From Vicinamibacteria bacterium (GTDB taxonomy: Bacteria; Acidobacteriota; Vicinamibacteria; Vicinamibacterales; UBA2999), in NCBI GenBank assembly GCA_025938035.1, contig JAICQE010000004.1:1-60647 (forward strand): DNA of 60,647 bases. Reading direction: 5' to 3'. Below, piece by piece: positions 44,489 to 52,119 of the stretch. The stretch's first letter is position 1. Each line of letters begins with the position of its first letter. Below the pieces are notes generated by a model. The model was not told where the DNA came from. It saw only the letters and a program-made list of their open reading frames with translations, and did no database searches. The translations under genes and the position numbers were made by a program.

Positions 44489-45514
44489 ATGGCGCGACGT
44501 CCGTTACGAGAGGATTGGGCCGAACTCGGCGACGAAGAACTGCTCGATCTCCGGATGGCCGATTTGCCGCTGACGATCGAAGGTGCGCTGGCCGACCGTA
44601 TCGCTCAGCTTCGCGCCGAGCTCGACGACCGTGGCCTTCGCTTCCCGCTGCACTTCTACATCGCCGAGGAGTGGTTCACGCCGGATGGCGCCACGGCCAT
44701 CGCCATCCCCTTCTACCTGGCGCATCCCCGGCTGCAGCGGCTGGAGGAGGCGCAGATGTTCGAAGTCGAAGGGGGTGAGCACGAGTGGTGCATGCGCATC
44801 CTGCGCCACGAAGCGGCCCACGCCATCGACAACGCCTACAAGCTGCGGTTGCGCCGCGCGCGCCGCGAGATCTTCGGCCTGCCATCGCGCGCGTACCCCG
44901 AGTTCTATACGCCGAAGCCGTACAGCAAGAGCTTCGTCCTGCACCTCGACGCCTGGTACGCGCAGAGCCACCCGGACGAAGACTTCGCCGAGACGTTTGC
45001 CGTGTGGCTGACGCCAAACAGCGAATGGGCCCAGCGCTACAAAGGGTGGAAGGCGCTGCGGAAGCTCGAATACATGGATGCGCTGATGCGCTCGCTCAGT
45101 GGCCAGGCACCGCGGGTGGACAACCCGGCTGAGATCGAAGCGCTGCGCGATGCGACGACAACGCTGCGGCAGCATTACCGGAACAAGCGCCGCCACTACG
45201 GCGTGGATCACCCGAACTTCTACGATCGCGATCTCCGGCGCATCTTCTCGGATGCGCCCGAGCACGCCACCAACATCACCGCGGCACAGTTCATCGCCCG
45301 CATCCGCCGCCCGGTCCGCCGCGTCGTCGCCAGCTGGACGGGAATTTACCAGTACACGATCGACCAGGTTCTCGAAGACATGATCGCGCGCTGCCGCGAG
45401 CTGAAGCTGCGCCTGCGCGGCTCCGAGGAACAGGCACGCCACGAGTTCACGGTGCTGCTCACCGTGCAGGTCATGAACTACCTGCACAGCGGCGGGCACC
45501 GGCTGTTGCTTTAG
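44489..45514 (+). CDS. Zinc-binding metallopeptidase-like protein
   Basis: The 341-residue protein has a gluzincin-like motif RILRHEAAHAID (HEAAH near 107-111) followed about 55 residues later by HPDEDFAETFAVWL, supplying a candidate third ligand Glu. This matches the pattern of the putative zinc-binding metallopeptidase family (Peptidase_Mx). No signal peptide is present, so it probably acts in the cytoplasm. ATG 44489 is chosen over a GTG 24 bases upstream. It is followed by an ATP-grasp gene, with which it is probably functionally paired. Confidence 0.8.
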   Translation: MARRPLREDWAELGDEELLDLRMADLPLTIEGALADRIAQLRAELDDRGLRFPLHFYIAEEWFTPDGATAIAIPFYLAHPRLQRLEEAQMFEVEGGEHEWCMRILRHEAAHAIDNAYKLRLRRARREIFGLPSRAYPEFYTPKPYSKSFVLHLDAWYAQSHPDEDFAETFAVWLTPNSEWAQRYKGWKALRKLEYMDALMRSLSGQAPRVDNPAEIEALRDATTTLRQHYRNKRRHYGVDHPNFYDRDLRRIFSDAPEHATNITAAQFIARIRRPVRRVVASWTGIYQYTIDQVLEDMIARCRELKLRLRGSEEQARHEFTVLLTVQVMNYLHSGGHRLLL

Positions 45515-45518
45515 ATTC

Positions 45519-45592
45519 ATGATGCGACACACTGAGGCACCGAGGCTCCTAGTGATCTCAGTGCCTCAGTGCGTCGGTGTGTCGTGATCGCA
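45519..45592. repeat. Intergenic CACTGAGGCAC-type hairpin
   Basis: ACTGAGGCAC (45531-45540) pairs perfectly with GTGCCTCAGT (45561-45570), with further imperfect pairing of GCGACACAC and GTGTGTCG on the flanks. It is related in sequence to the 40746 and 42451 arrays. The right arm runs into the ATG of the next gene. Confidence 0.85.
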
Positions 45593-46614
45593 TGCCTAAG
45601 AAAGTCCGCATCCTCGCACTCGTCCACGACCATCTCGTGCCGCCGGAGGATACGACCGGCATCGATATTCTCGAGGCGGAGTGGAAGATGGAGTACGACG
45701 TCATCGAAACTCTCCGCGAGCGGGGGCACACCGTGCAGGTGCTCGGCATCCACGACGACCTGAGCGGCATCCGCCCCAGCGCGGAGGACTTCAAGCCGCA
45801 TATCGTCGTCAACCTGATGGAGGCATTCGCCGGAGTGACGACCTTCGATCAGAACGTCGTCAGTTACCTCGAACTGCTGCGGCTGCCGTACACGGGATGT
45901 AATCCGCGCGGGCTCGTGCTGGCGCGCGACAAGGCGCTGTCGAAGAAGCTGCTCGCCTACCACCGTATTCGGGTCCCCGAGTTCGTGGTTGTGCGCCCGG
46001 GGCGCAAGCCGGTGCTGCCGAAGCGCCTCGCGTTCCCGATGATCGTCAAATCGCTGTTCTTCGAGGCGTCCGCCGGCATCTCGCAGGCGTCCGTCGTCGA
46101 GAATCACGACCAGCTCGCGCGCCGCGTGAGCTTCATCCACGAAAAGCTGGGCACGGCAGCCATCGTCGAGCAGTTCGTCGACGGCCGCGAGATTTACGTT
46201 GGAGTCCTCGGCAACGAGCGGCTCGAGGCCTTCCCCGCCTGGGAGATGTCGTTCGACAGGATGCCGGACAACCGCTGGAAGATCGCGACCGAACGGGTGA
46301 AATGGAGCACGCAGTATCAGAAGAAGCACGGAATCATGACCGACCGTGCGCGCCTTGACCCGGCCCTGGCCGAACAGATGCAGCGCATCGCCAAGCGCAC
46401 GTACCGCGCGCTGGATCTGAACGGCTACGCCCGCGTCGATTTCCGTATGGACGACGAGGGGCGGATGTTCGTCCTCGAGGCAAATCCGAACCCCAACATC
46501 GCCTACGGCGAAGACTTCGCCGAGTCGGCCGAGGTCAGCGGCCTGTCGTACGAGCGCCTGCTCGAACGAATCGTTGCGCTGGGCCTTCGCTGGGAGCCGG
46601 CCCGGACGGGCTGA
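45592..46614 (+). CDS. ATP-grasp ligase related to D-Ala-D-Ala ligase
   Basis: The 340-residue protein has ATP-grasp features: RDKALSKKLLAYHRI, FPMIVKSLFFEASAGIS, the adenine-binding VEQFVDGREIYVGVLGN and the Mg-binding YARVDFRMDDEGRMFVLEANPNPNIAYG (Glu-x-Asn-x-Asn). ATP-grasp ligases join a carboxylate to an amine or other nucleophile. The N-terminal segment differs from Ddl, so a different peptide or amide product is likely. The immediately upstream metallopeptidase suggests a make-and-break pair. ATG 45592 starts it. Confidence 0.85.
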   Translation: MPKKVRILALVHDHLVPPEDTTGIDILEAEWKMEYDVIETLRERGHTVQVLGIHDDLSGIRPSAEDFKPHIVVNLMEAFAGVTTFDQNVVSYLELLRLPYTGCNPRGLVLARDKALSKKLLAYHRIRVPEFVVVRPGRKPVLPKRLAFPMIVKSLFFEASAGISQASVVENHDQLARRVSFIHEKLGTAAIVEQFVDGREIYVGVLGNERLEAFPAWEMSFDRMPDNRWKIATERVKWSTQYQKKHGIMTDRARLDPALAEQMQRIAKRTYRALDLNGYARVDFRMDDEGRMFVLEANPNPNIAYGEDFAESAEVSGLSYERLLERIVALGLRWEPARTG

Positions 46615-46739
46615 CTCCTCAGCTGGGATTCTCATCCGCCCCGCGAATCGTCCCGCAATCGGGCGGTGTCAAATAAATGTAAAAGTCGCGGAATTCCGGG
46701 AGGCGGGCGTCGCAGCTGAGTTACGCTAACGTTACATCC

Positions 46740-47462
46740 ATGGGCGTGGGCGACAACGGGTATACGGCCGAAATCAAATTCCTGGTAAACGAAGCGACCG
46801 GCACTCAGATCCGCGAGTGGGCACGCGAACGGCTCGTCGCCGACCCGCATGGCACCGGTCCGCACGCGGACGAATACCGGGTCTCGACGCTGTATCTCGA
46901 CACGGCGGATCGCGACGTCTTCCACCGCCGCGGCTCGTACGGACGGAGCAAATACCGCGTGCGACGGTACGGCGATGAAGCGCGGGTCTTCCTCGAGCGC
47001 AAGCTCCGCACGTCGGCACGGCTCGCGAAGCGCCGTACGGACATCCCGCTCGACGCGCTTGGACTGCTGAAAACGCCCGAGGGAGACGACGGGCAGACCA
47101 AGTGGTTCCGCCGCCGCGTGTTGGTCCGGCAGCTTCACCCGGTCTGCCGTGTGTCGTATTTGCGCACCGCCCGGCTCGCGGAGACGCCGGAGGGCAGGAT
47201 GCGCATGACGCTGGATTACTCGCTCACGGCCTCGCCGTCCGATACGTTCGCGCTCGACGGCCCGGGGCCGGCGGCCTTTCTCACCGGCTACATGATCCTC
47301 GAGCTGAAATTCCGCGGTGCGATGCCGACGGTGTTTCGCCAGCTGGCAGACGAATTTGCGCTCGCACCGGGGCGGACCTCGAAATACAGAACGGCGGCGG
47401 ATATTCTAGGCATCGCGCGGCTCGCTCCCGAGGAGGGCGCGCCGTACACGCTTCATGCCTGA
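46740..47462 (+). CDS. VTC-domain polyphosphate polymerase-like protein
   Basis: The 240-residue protein has the VTC tunnel pattern: YTAEIKFLVNE (acidic residue), YRVSTLYLDTADRDVF, SKYRVRRYG, ARVFLERKLR, MTLDYSLTASPSD and MILELKFRGAMP. In yeast Vtc4 this fold makes polyphosphate from ATP; bacterial relatives have the same fold, but activity is not established from sequence. The catalytic basic residues are conserved. ATG 46740 is preceded by a TAACGTTA palindrome at 46727-46734. The next gene, DUF4956, overlaps it by 8 bases. Confidence 0.88.
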   Translation: MGVGDNGYTAEIKFLVNEATGTQIREWARERLVADPHGTGPHADEYRVSTLYLDTADRDVFHRRGSYGRSKYRVRRYGDEARVFLERKLRTSARLAKRRTDIPLDALGLLKTPEGDDGQTKWFRRRVLVRQLHPVCRVSYLRTARLAETPEGRMRMTLDYSLTASPSDTFALDGPGPAAFLTGYMILELKFRGAMPTVFRQLADEFALAPGRTSKYRTAADILGIARLAPEEGAPYTLHA

Positions 47463-48150
47463 CCTCTTTCGAGAGTCGCTGCTCGATTTCGAAGCCCTAC
47501 CGCCGCTCGTCGTTCTAGTACGACTCCTTGCCGCCCTCCTGCTCGGCGGCGTCGCCGCGCTGGTTTACCGATTCACCCGTTCCAAGGCCGAGGTCGCGCC
47601 GTCGTTCACGGCCACGCTGGTCCTTCTGTCCATACTGATCGCCATGGTCACGCAGGTGATCGGCGACAACGTGGCGCGGGCGTTCAGCCTGGTGGGCGCG
47701 CTGTCGATTGTGCGCTTCCGCACGGTGGTGCGCGACACCCAGGACACGGCGTTCGTGATCTTCGCGGTCGGCGTCGGCATGGCGGTTGGCGCGGGGTATC
47801 CCTGGCTGGCGGTCGCGGGAATCGCCGTGGTGGCCATAGCCGCGTTTGCAATGAAACGGGGCGATGCGCAGATCGCCACCCCAGCCGGAACCGAGCCCTT
47901 CGAGCTTCAGGTCAGGGTCGGAATCGGTCATGATCCACAGGTCATCGTCAGGCCGGCTCTGGATCTTCATGTCAGCGACCGACGGCTGATGTCGCTGGCC
48001 ACTGCGCGCCAGGGACTCGCCGTCGACGCGACGTTCCGGGCGTCGCTTCGCGACGTGGCCGCCGCGGACGCGCTGCTTCGCGCGTTGAATACGACGGAAG
48101 GCGTACAAAGCGTCAGCCTGAAGCGGATCACCGAAGACGACGACGACTGA
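47455..48150 (+). CDS. DUF4956 membrane protein
   Basis: The 231-residue protein has several hydrophobic segments (VVLVRLLAALLLGGVAALVY, TATLVLLSILIAMVTQVIG, TAFVIFAVGVGMAVGAGYPWLAVAGIAVVAIAAFAM) and a C-terminal soluble domain. It contains the family stretch ARAFSLVGALSIVRFRTVVRDTQD. DUF4956 is repeatedly found beside VTC and CotH genes; its role, perhaps moving or polymerising polyphosphate, is not established. It overlaps the VTC gene and its TGA is in the heptad array ahead of CotH. Confidence 0.9.
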   Translation: MPDLFRESLLDFEALPPLVVLVRLLAALLLGGVAALVYRFTRSKAEVAPSFTATLVLLSILIAMVTQVIGDNVARAFSLVGALSIVRFRTVVRDTQDTAFVIFAVGVGMAVGAGYPWLAVAGIAVVAIAAFAMKRGDAQIATPAGTEPFELQVRVGIGHDPQVIVRPALDLHVSDRRLMSLATARQGLAVDATFRASLRDVAAADALLRALNTTEGVQSVSLKRITEDDDD

Positions 48151-48200
48151 GAACTGAAAGCTGAAGACTGAGAACTGAAGACTGAGAACTGAAGACTGAG
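48146..48200. repeat. Direct heptad tandem array without inverted arm
   Basis: About seven heptads alternate ACTGAGA and ACTGAAG in direct orientation between DUF4956 and CotH, starting over the DUF4956 stop codon. Unlike most arrays here it has no inverted partner. Confidence 0.9.
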
Positions 48201-48206
48201 GCCATC

Positions 48207-49793
48207 ATGCAGGTTCGGATCGCCGTCATCGCTCTCGTTGGCGCCGTCATCGTTGCCGGGCGGCTCGGATTGTTGTCGAGCCATGCGGATCGTGCGGAGG
48301 CTCCGATTCGAATATCGCCTCGCGTCCTGGCCGCGCAGGGTTTTCCCGGCTTTCCCGGACAAGGCTTCGGCGGAGCGAATCGAGAGCAGGAACTCGTCCC
48401 GCAGCACGACAAGGACGGCGATGGCCGCCTGAACCGGCAGGAACGCGATGCGGCGCGTTCGAGCACCATGCCGCGCGGAGGCTTCATGCGCGGGTTCCGA
48501 TTCGCGGCGGAGGGATCGCCCGGACGGGCGCTGACACCGGCCGACGTCCGGCCGTATCCAACGACGCCGATCTACGACCTCGGCACGATGCGCACGATGT
48601 TCCTGCAGTTCGAGCACGAGGACTGGGAAGAAGAGCTCGCGGCGTTCAATAACACCGACGTCGAGGTGCCGGCGACGATGACGGTGGACGGTCGGACGTA
48701 CAAAGGCGTCGGGGTGCACTTCCGCGGCGCCTCGTCGTTCATGATGGTGCCCGCGGGCCTGAAACGATCGCTGAATGTCTCGACCGATTTCACCGTCGAG
48801 GATCAGGATCTCGGCGGCTACCGGACGTTCAACCTGCTGAACGCGACCAACGATCCCACGTTCCTGCGCGCGTTTCTCTACACGCAAATTGCACGCGCGT
48901 ACATCCCGGCGCCGAGGATGAATTTCATGCGCGTGGTCATCAACGGTCGGAGCTGGGGTGTGTACCTCAACACGCAGCAGTTCAACGGCGACCTGCTCCG
49001 GGACGATTTCAAGACCGCGAAGGGGGCACGTTGGAAAGTGCCAGGCCGGCCCGGCGGACGCGGCGGGCTCGAGTATCTAGGAGAAAACATCGCCGCCTAC
49101 AGGCAGATTTACGAGATCAAAACCAAGGACGACGACGAGTCGTGGAAGGCGCTGGTGCAGCTCACCAGAGTGCTCAACGAGACCCCGGCTGAAAAGCTCG
49201 AGGCCGCCCTCGCCCCGCTCCTCGACATCGACGGCACGCTGAAGTTCCTCGCCATCGAGGTGGCGCTGGTCAACAGCGACGGATACTGGTCGCGCGCCAG
49301 CGATTACAACCTCTATCGCGACCCCGACGGGCGATTTCACGTCATCCCGCACGACGTGAACGAGGGGCTCGGTGGCGAAGGCGGCGGGGGCGGATTCGGG
49401 TTCGGAGGCGGCGGCCCGCAGCTCGATCCACTGGTCGCCACCAACGACCCCAGCAAGCCGCTGCGCGCGAAGCTGCTCGCCGTTCCTGCGCTGCGCGCGA
49501 AGTACATGAGCTACGTGCGCGACATCGCGACCCACTGGCTCGACTGGAAAACGGTGTATCCGATGCTGAAGTCGGCCCACGACCTCATCGGGCCGGAAGT
49601 TCGGCTGGACACGCGCAAGCTCTACGACGTGGAGGGGTTTGAGGCCGCAATGGCGGCTTCGACCGAAGACAACCCGTTGAAGTCGTTCCTCGACCGCCGC
49701 AGGGCGTTTCTGCTCGGGCGGACAGTGCCTGGCGCGGCGGCGCTGCGGGTGGATGGCTCCGCGGCGGAGAATTTCCGGGCTGCCGCGAATTAA
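48207..49793 (+). CDS. CotH family kinase with N-terminal EF-hand
   Basis: The 528-residue protein begins with a signal anchor (VRIAVIALVGAVIVAGRLGLL), then a complete EF-hand loop DKDGDGRLNRQE near 68-79 (D1, D3, D5, G6, E12). The CotH domain follows: GVGVHFRGASSFMM, KRSLNVSTDF, FNLLNATNDPTFLRAFL, LVNSDGYWSRASDYNLYRDPDGRFHVIPHDVNEGL. Spore CotH phosphorylates coat proteins; the Asp of the metal-binding loop reads HDVN rather than WDLD. A Gly-rich loop follows. It completes the VTC-DUF4956-CotH cluster and probably acts outside the membrane. Confidence 0.88.
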   Translation: MQVRIAVIALVGAVIVAGRLGLLSSHADRAEAPIRISPRVLAAQGFPGFPGQGFGGANREQELVPQHDKDGDGRLNRQERDAARSSTMPRGGFMRGFRFAAEGSPGRALTPADVRPYPTTPIYDLGTMRTMFLQFEHEDWEEELAAFNNTDVEVPATMTVDGRTYKGVGVHFRGASSFMMVPAGLKRSLNVSTDFTVEDQDLGGYRTFNLLNATNDPTFLRAFLYTQIARAYIPAPRMNFMRVVINGRSWGVYLNTQQFNGDLLRDDFKTAKGARWKVPGRPGGRGGLEYLGENIAAYRQIYEIKTKDDDESWKALVQLTRVLNETPAEKLEAALAPLLDIDGTLKFLAIEVALVNSDGYWSRASDYNLYRDPDGRFHVIPHDVNEGLGGEGGGGGFGFGGGGPQLDPLVATNDPSKPLRAKLLAVPALRAKYMSYVRDIATHWLDWKTVYPMLKSAHDLIGPEVRLDTRKLYDVEGFEAAMAASTEDNPLKSFLDRRRAFLLGRTVPGAAALRVDGSAAENFRAAAN

Positions 49794-49889
49794 TCCGCGA
49801 CCGGAGCGGCCCTATCGGCCGCGGACGTGATTGATTGCGGGCTTTTCGTCCCGTACGATCGGGATCGCTTCTTGCCGAGTACGCGGTAA

Positions 49890-49913
49890 CTTCCGCCTGA
49901 AGGCGGAAGCTAC
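49890..49913. repeat. CTACG-class hairpin element
   Basis: CTTCCGCC (49890-49897), TGAA loop, GGCGGAAG (49902-49909), then CTACG. It matches the element at 33991-34013 and lies 7 bases ahead of the next gene's ATG, where it could mask its ribosome site. Confidence 0.85.
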
Positions 49914-49920
49914 GAATCTC

Positions 49921-51189
49921 ATGACACACAAGGGACTTCTTATCGCGGCCGCGGTGTGGCTGGGCTCGGTTGGCGCCGTCGCCGGACAGCTCCAGCATCC
50001 GACGCTGCTGCGCAACCATTCGGCGATCCGCTACGACAGCACCGCGGCGCGCGATCCTATCGCGCAGCTGAATGAGCGGCTCACGCGCGGCGAGGTGACG
50101 CTCGAACGGCGCGGTCCGTCCGGATACCTGCAGTCGGTGCTCGAGGCCCTGCGCGTGCCGGTCGAATCGCAGCTGCTGGTCTTCTCGAAGACCAGTTTCC
50201 AGGCGCCGAAGATCGGTCCGAAGAATCCGCGCGCGATCTACTTCAACGACACCACGTCGGTTGGCTGGGTTCGCGGCGGCGAGGTCCTGGAATTCGTCGG
50301 GCAGGATCCGACGCAGGGCGCGGTCTTCTACACGCTGTCGCAGGCGAGCGACAAGCCGCTCTTCGAGCGGAGCGACTCGTGCGTCTCGTGCCACGCCTCC
50401 GAGGCCACGCACTACGTGCCGGGGATGTTCATCGGCAGCGTCTTCCCGGGCGTGGACGGCACAACGATGTACGGTCCGGCCTATACGACCGACCACCGCT
50501 CCCCTTTCGAGATTCGCTGGGGTGGCTGGTTCGTGACCGGGACGCACAAGGCGACGCGCCACATGGGCAATGCCGTCGCCAGCGACGCGTCCGATCTCAC
50601 CGCGATGATCACGCCGCAGACCGTCCACGTGACGGATCTCGAGGGGCGCTTCGACAAGACCGGATACCTCTCGCCGCACAGCGATCTCGTCGCGCTGCTC
50701 GTCATCGAGCACCAGGCGAAGATGCTGAACCTGATCACCCGCGTCGGCTGGGAAGCGCGCATCGGCGCGAAGGAGTCGGGCCGCACGCTCGATCAGGCGG
50801 CCGCGGAGCTCGTCGACTACCTCCTGTTTGTCGACGAGGCGACCCTCCCGGGGCCGATTACCGGGACGTCGCGGTTTGCCGAGGTCTTCACGGCGCAGGG
50901 CCCGCGCGACAGCCGTGGCCGTTCTCTGCGCGAACTGAGTCTGGAGAAGCGGCTGCTCCGCTATCCCTGCAGCTACCTGATCTACTCGGAGCCGTTCGAT
51001 GGCATGCCGGCGAACGCGAAGGCCGCCGTCTACGACCGTCTGTGGGAGATCCTGTCGGGCCAGGAGCGCGACCGCCGCTACGACGTGCTGACGGCTGCCG
51101 ATCGTCGGGCGATTCGGGAGATTCTCAGCGAAACGAAACCGGACCTCGCCGAACACTTCTCCAGGCAAAGCGTTTCGAGTACACCGTAG
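49921..51189 (+). CDS. Exported mono-haem protein of unknown function
   Basis: The 422-residue protein has a signal peptide (MTHKGLLIAAAVWLGSVGAVAGQ) and one CxxCH haem-attachment motif, CVSCHASEATHYVPG. Further blocks are LQHPTLLRNHSAIRYD, LFERSDSCVSCH, SVFPGVDGTTMYGPAYTTDHRSPFEIRWGGW and LSPHSDLVALLVIEHQAKM. There is no second haem motif. I do not recognise a characterised family. Probably a periplasmic redox or sensor protein. ATG 49921 is preferred to an upstream start through the repeat. Confidence 0.75.
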   Translation: MTHKGLLIAAAVWLGSVGAVAGQLQHPTLLRNHSAIRYDSTAARDPIAQLNERLTRGEVTLERRGPSGYLQSVLEALRVPVESQLLVFSKTSFQAPKIGPKNPRAIYFNDTTSVGWVRGGEVLEFVGQDPTQGAVFYTLSQASDKPLFERSDSCVSCHASEATHYVPGMFIGSVFPGVDGTTMYGPAYTTDHRSPFEIRWGGWFVTGTHKATRHMGNAVASDASDLTAMITPQTVHVTDLEGRFDKTGYLSPHSDLVALLVIEHQAKMLNLITRVGWEARIGAKESGRTLDQAAAELVDYLLFVDEATLPGPITGTSRFAEVFTAQGPRDSRGRSLRELSLEKRLLRYPCSYLIYSEPFDGMPANAKAAVYDRLWEILSGQERDRRYDVLTAADRRAIREILSETKPDLAEHFSRQSVSSTP

Positions 51190-51208
51190 CAGCGCGGATC
51201 AGAATGAC

Positions 51209-51269
51209 GATCGTGGCGCGGACCTTGTCAGGTCCGCGTGGCGCGCCTGACAAGGCGCGCCCCACGATC
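51209..51269. repeat. Nested double hairpin (cloverleaf-like) element
   Basis: An outer stem GATCGTGG/CCACGATC (51209-51216, 51262-51269) encloses two hairpins: CGCGGACC-TTGTCA-GGTCCGCG (51217-51238) and GCGCGCC-TGACAA-GGCGCGC (51241-51260). The two loops are exact reverse complements. It lies between convergent genes and is 61 bases long. Confidence 0.85.
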
Positions 51270-51278
51270 AGCAACTAA

Positions 51279-52067
51279 TCAGCGTTCTGCCGCGGTGCCG
51301 CGCCCGCCCATCGCGCCCATGATGTCCTGTTTCGTGAAGCCAGCGGGCACGGCAAACAACGAGTCGGGGAACGTCTGCCGACCCGCCTCGACGACCTCCG
51401 TCGTCACGGTGCCGCCACCCGGGACCATCATGACGGTTTTCACCGGGAAGTCCGAGCTGCCGCGCTGATCGATACCGCTCACGCCGGTAAGCTGACTCGG
51501 CATTAGTGGGGCCATCGCCGAGTAAAACGCCCCCATCTGACGCATCACGTCGAAATCCGTCGCGCCGAAGCCGAGCGTCGCCGGGCTCACGCTGCACACT
51601 TCACCGATCTTCTGCCCGCCCTGCGTCAGGTCGTACTTGTCGCACATCCACCGGCCGACGGTGTCCGAGCCGGTGCGCGTGAATTGGACGCCTTTCATCA
51701 TCGCTTCCATCTGGGCGCGCTGCGCCGGCGGCATCTTCTCGAGCTGCGCCTGAACCTGGGCCATCGATCCCTGCATCTGTGCGCTCAGTCGGTCGACATC
51801 GGCTTTCGTCATTTCCATATACGTCTTGCGAGCCGGATCGACGATGTAGAGCACTTGCTTGCCGCCGTCGAAGATCGTCACGTTGACGACGCCATCCGGG
51901 CCGGCCATCTCGGTACGCGTGCGTGTCGCCTCGATCTGCGTCCGTACCGTGATCGGCGCGCCCCCGGACGTCACTCGCTGAGTAATGAGAATTCCATCCG
52001 CCGCCTGCGCGATTGCCGGGGCGGTGAGAAGTGAGAACACGAGCGCCAGGACGAGGAATCTGATCAT
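51279..52067 (-). CDS. Exported protein of unknown function
   Basis: The 262-residue protein has a signal peptide (FLVLALVFSLLTAPAIAQA) and a soluble domain with DGILITQRVTSGGAPITVRTQIEATRTRTEM, GGKQVLYIVDPARKTYMEMTKADVDRLSAQM and CDKYDLTQGGQKIGEVC. It resembles acidobacterial DUF4412-like exported proteins, but the match is partial. AGGAGG lies just upstream of ATG 52067. It is followed after 50 bases by the kinase/RDD gene on the same strand, but is transcribed after it, so co-regulation is possible. Confidence 0.75.
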   Translation of the reverse strand: MIRFLVLALVFSLLTAPAIAQAADGILITQRVTSGGAPITVRTQIEATRTRTEMAGPDGVVNVTIFDGGKQVLYIVDPARKTYMEMTKADVDRLSAQMQGSMAQVQAQLEKMPPAQRAQMEAMMKGVQFTRTGSDTVGRWMCDKYDLTQGGQKIGEVCSVSPATLGFGATDFDVMRQMGAFYSAMAPLMPSQLTGVSGIDQRGSSDFPVKTVMMVPGGGTVTTEVVEAGRQTFPDSLFAVPAGFTKQDIMGAMGGRGTAAER

Positions 52068-52119
52068 TACCTTGCCTCCTGAGAACATCCGCTTCTGGCC
52101 GATCCGAACCTGAAATTTC

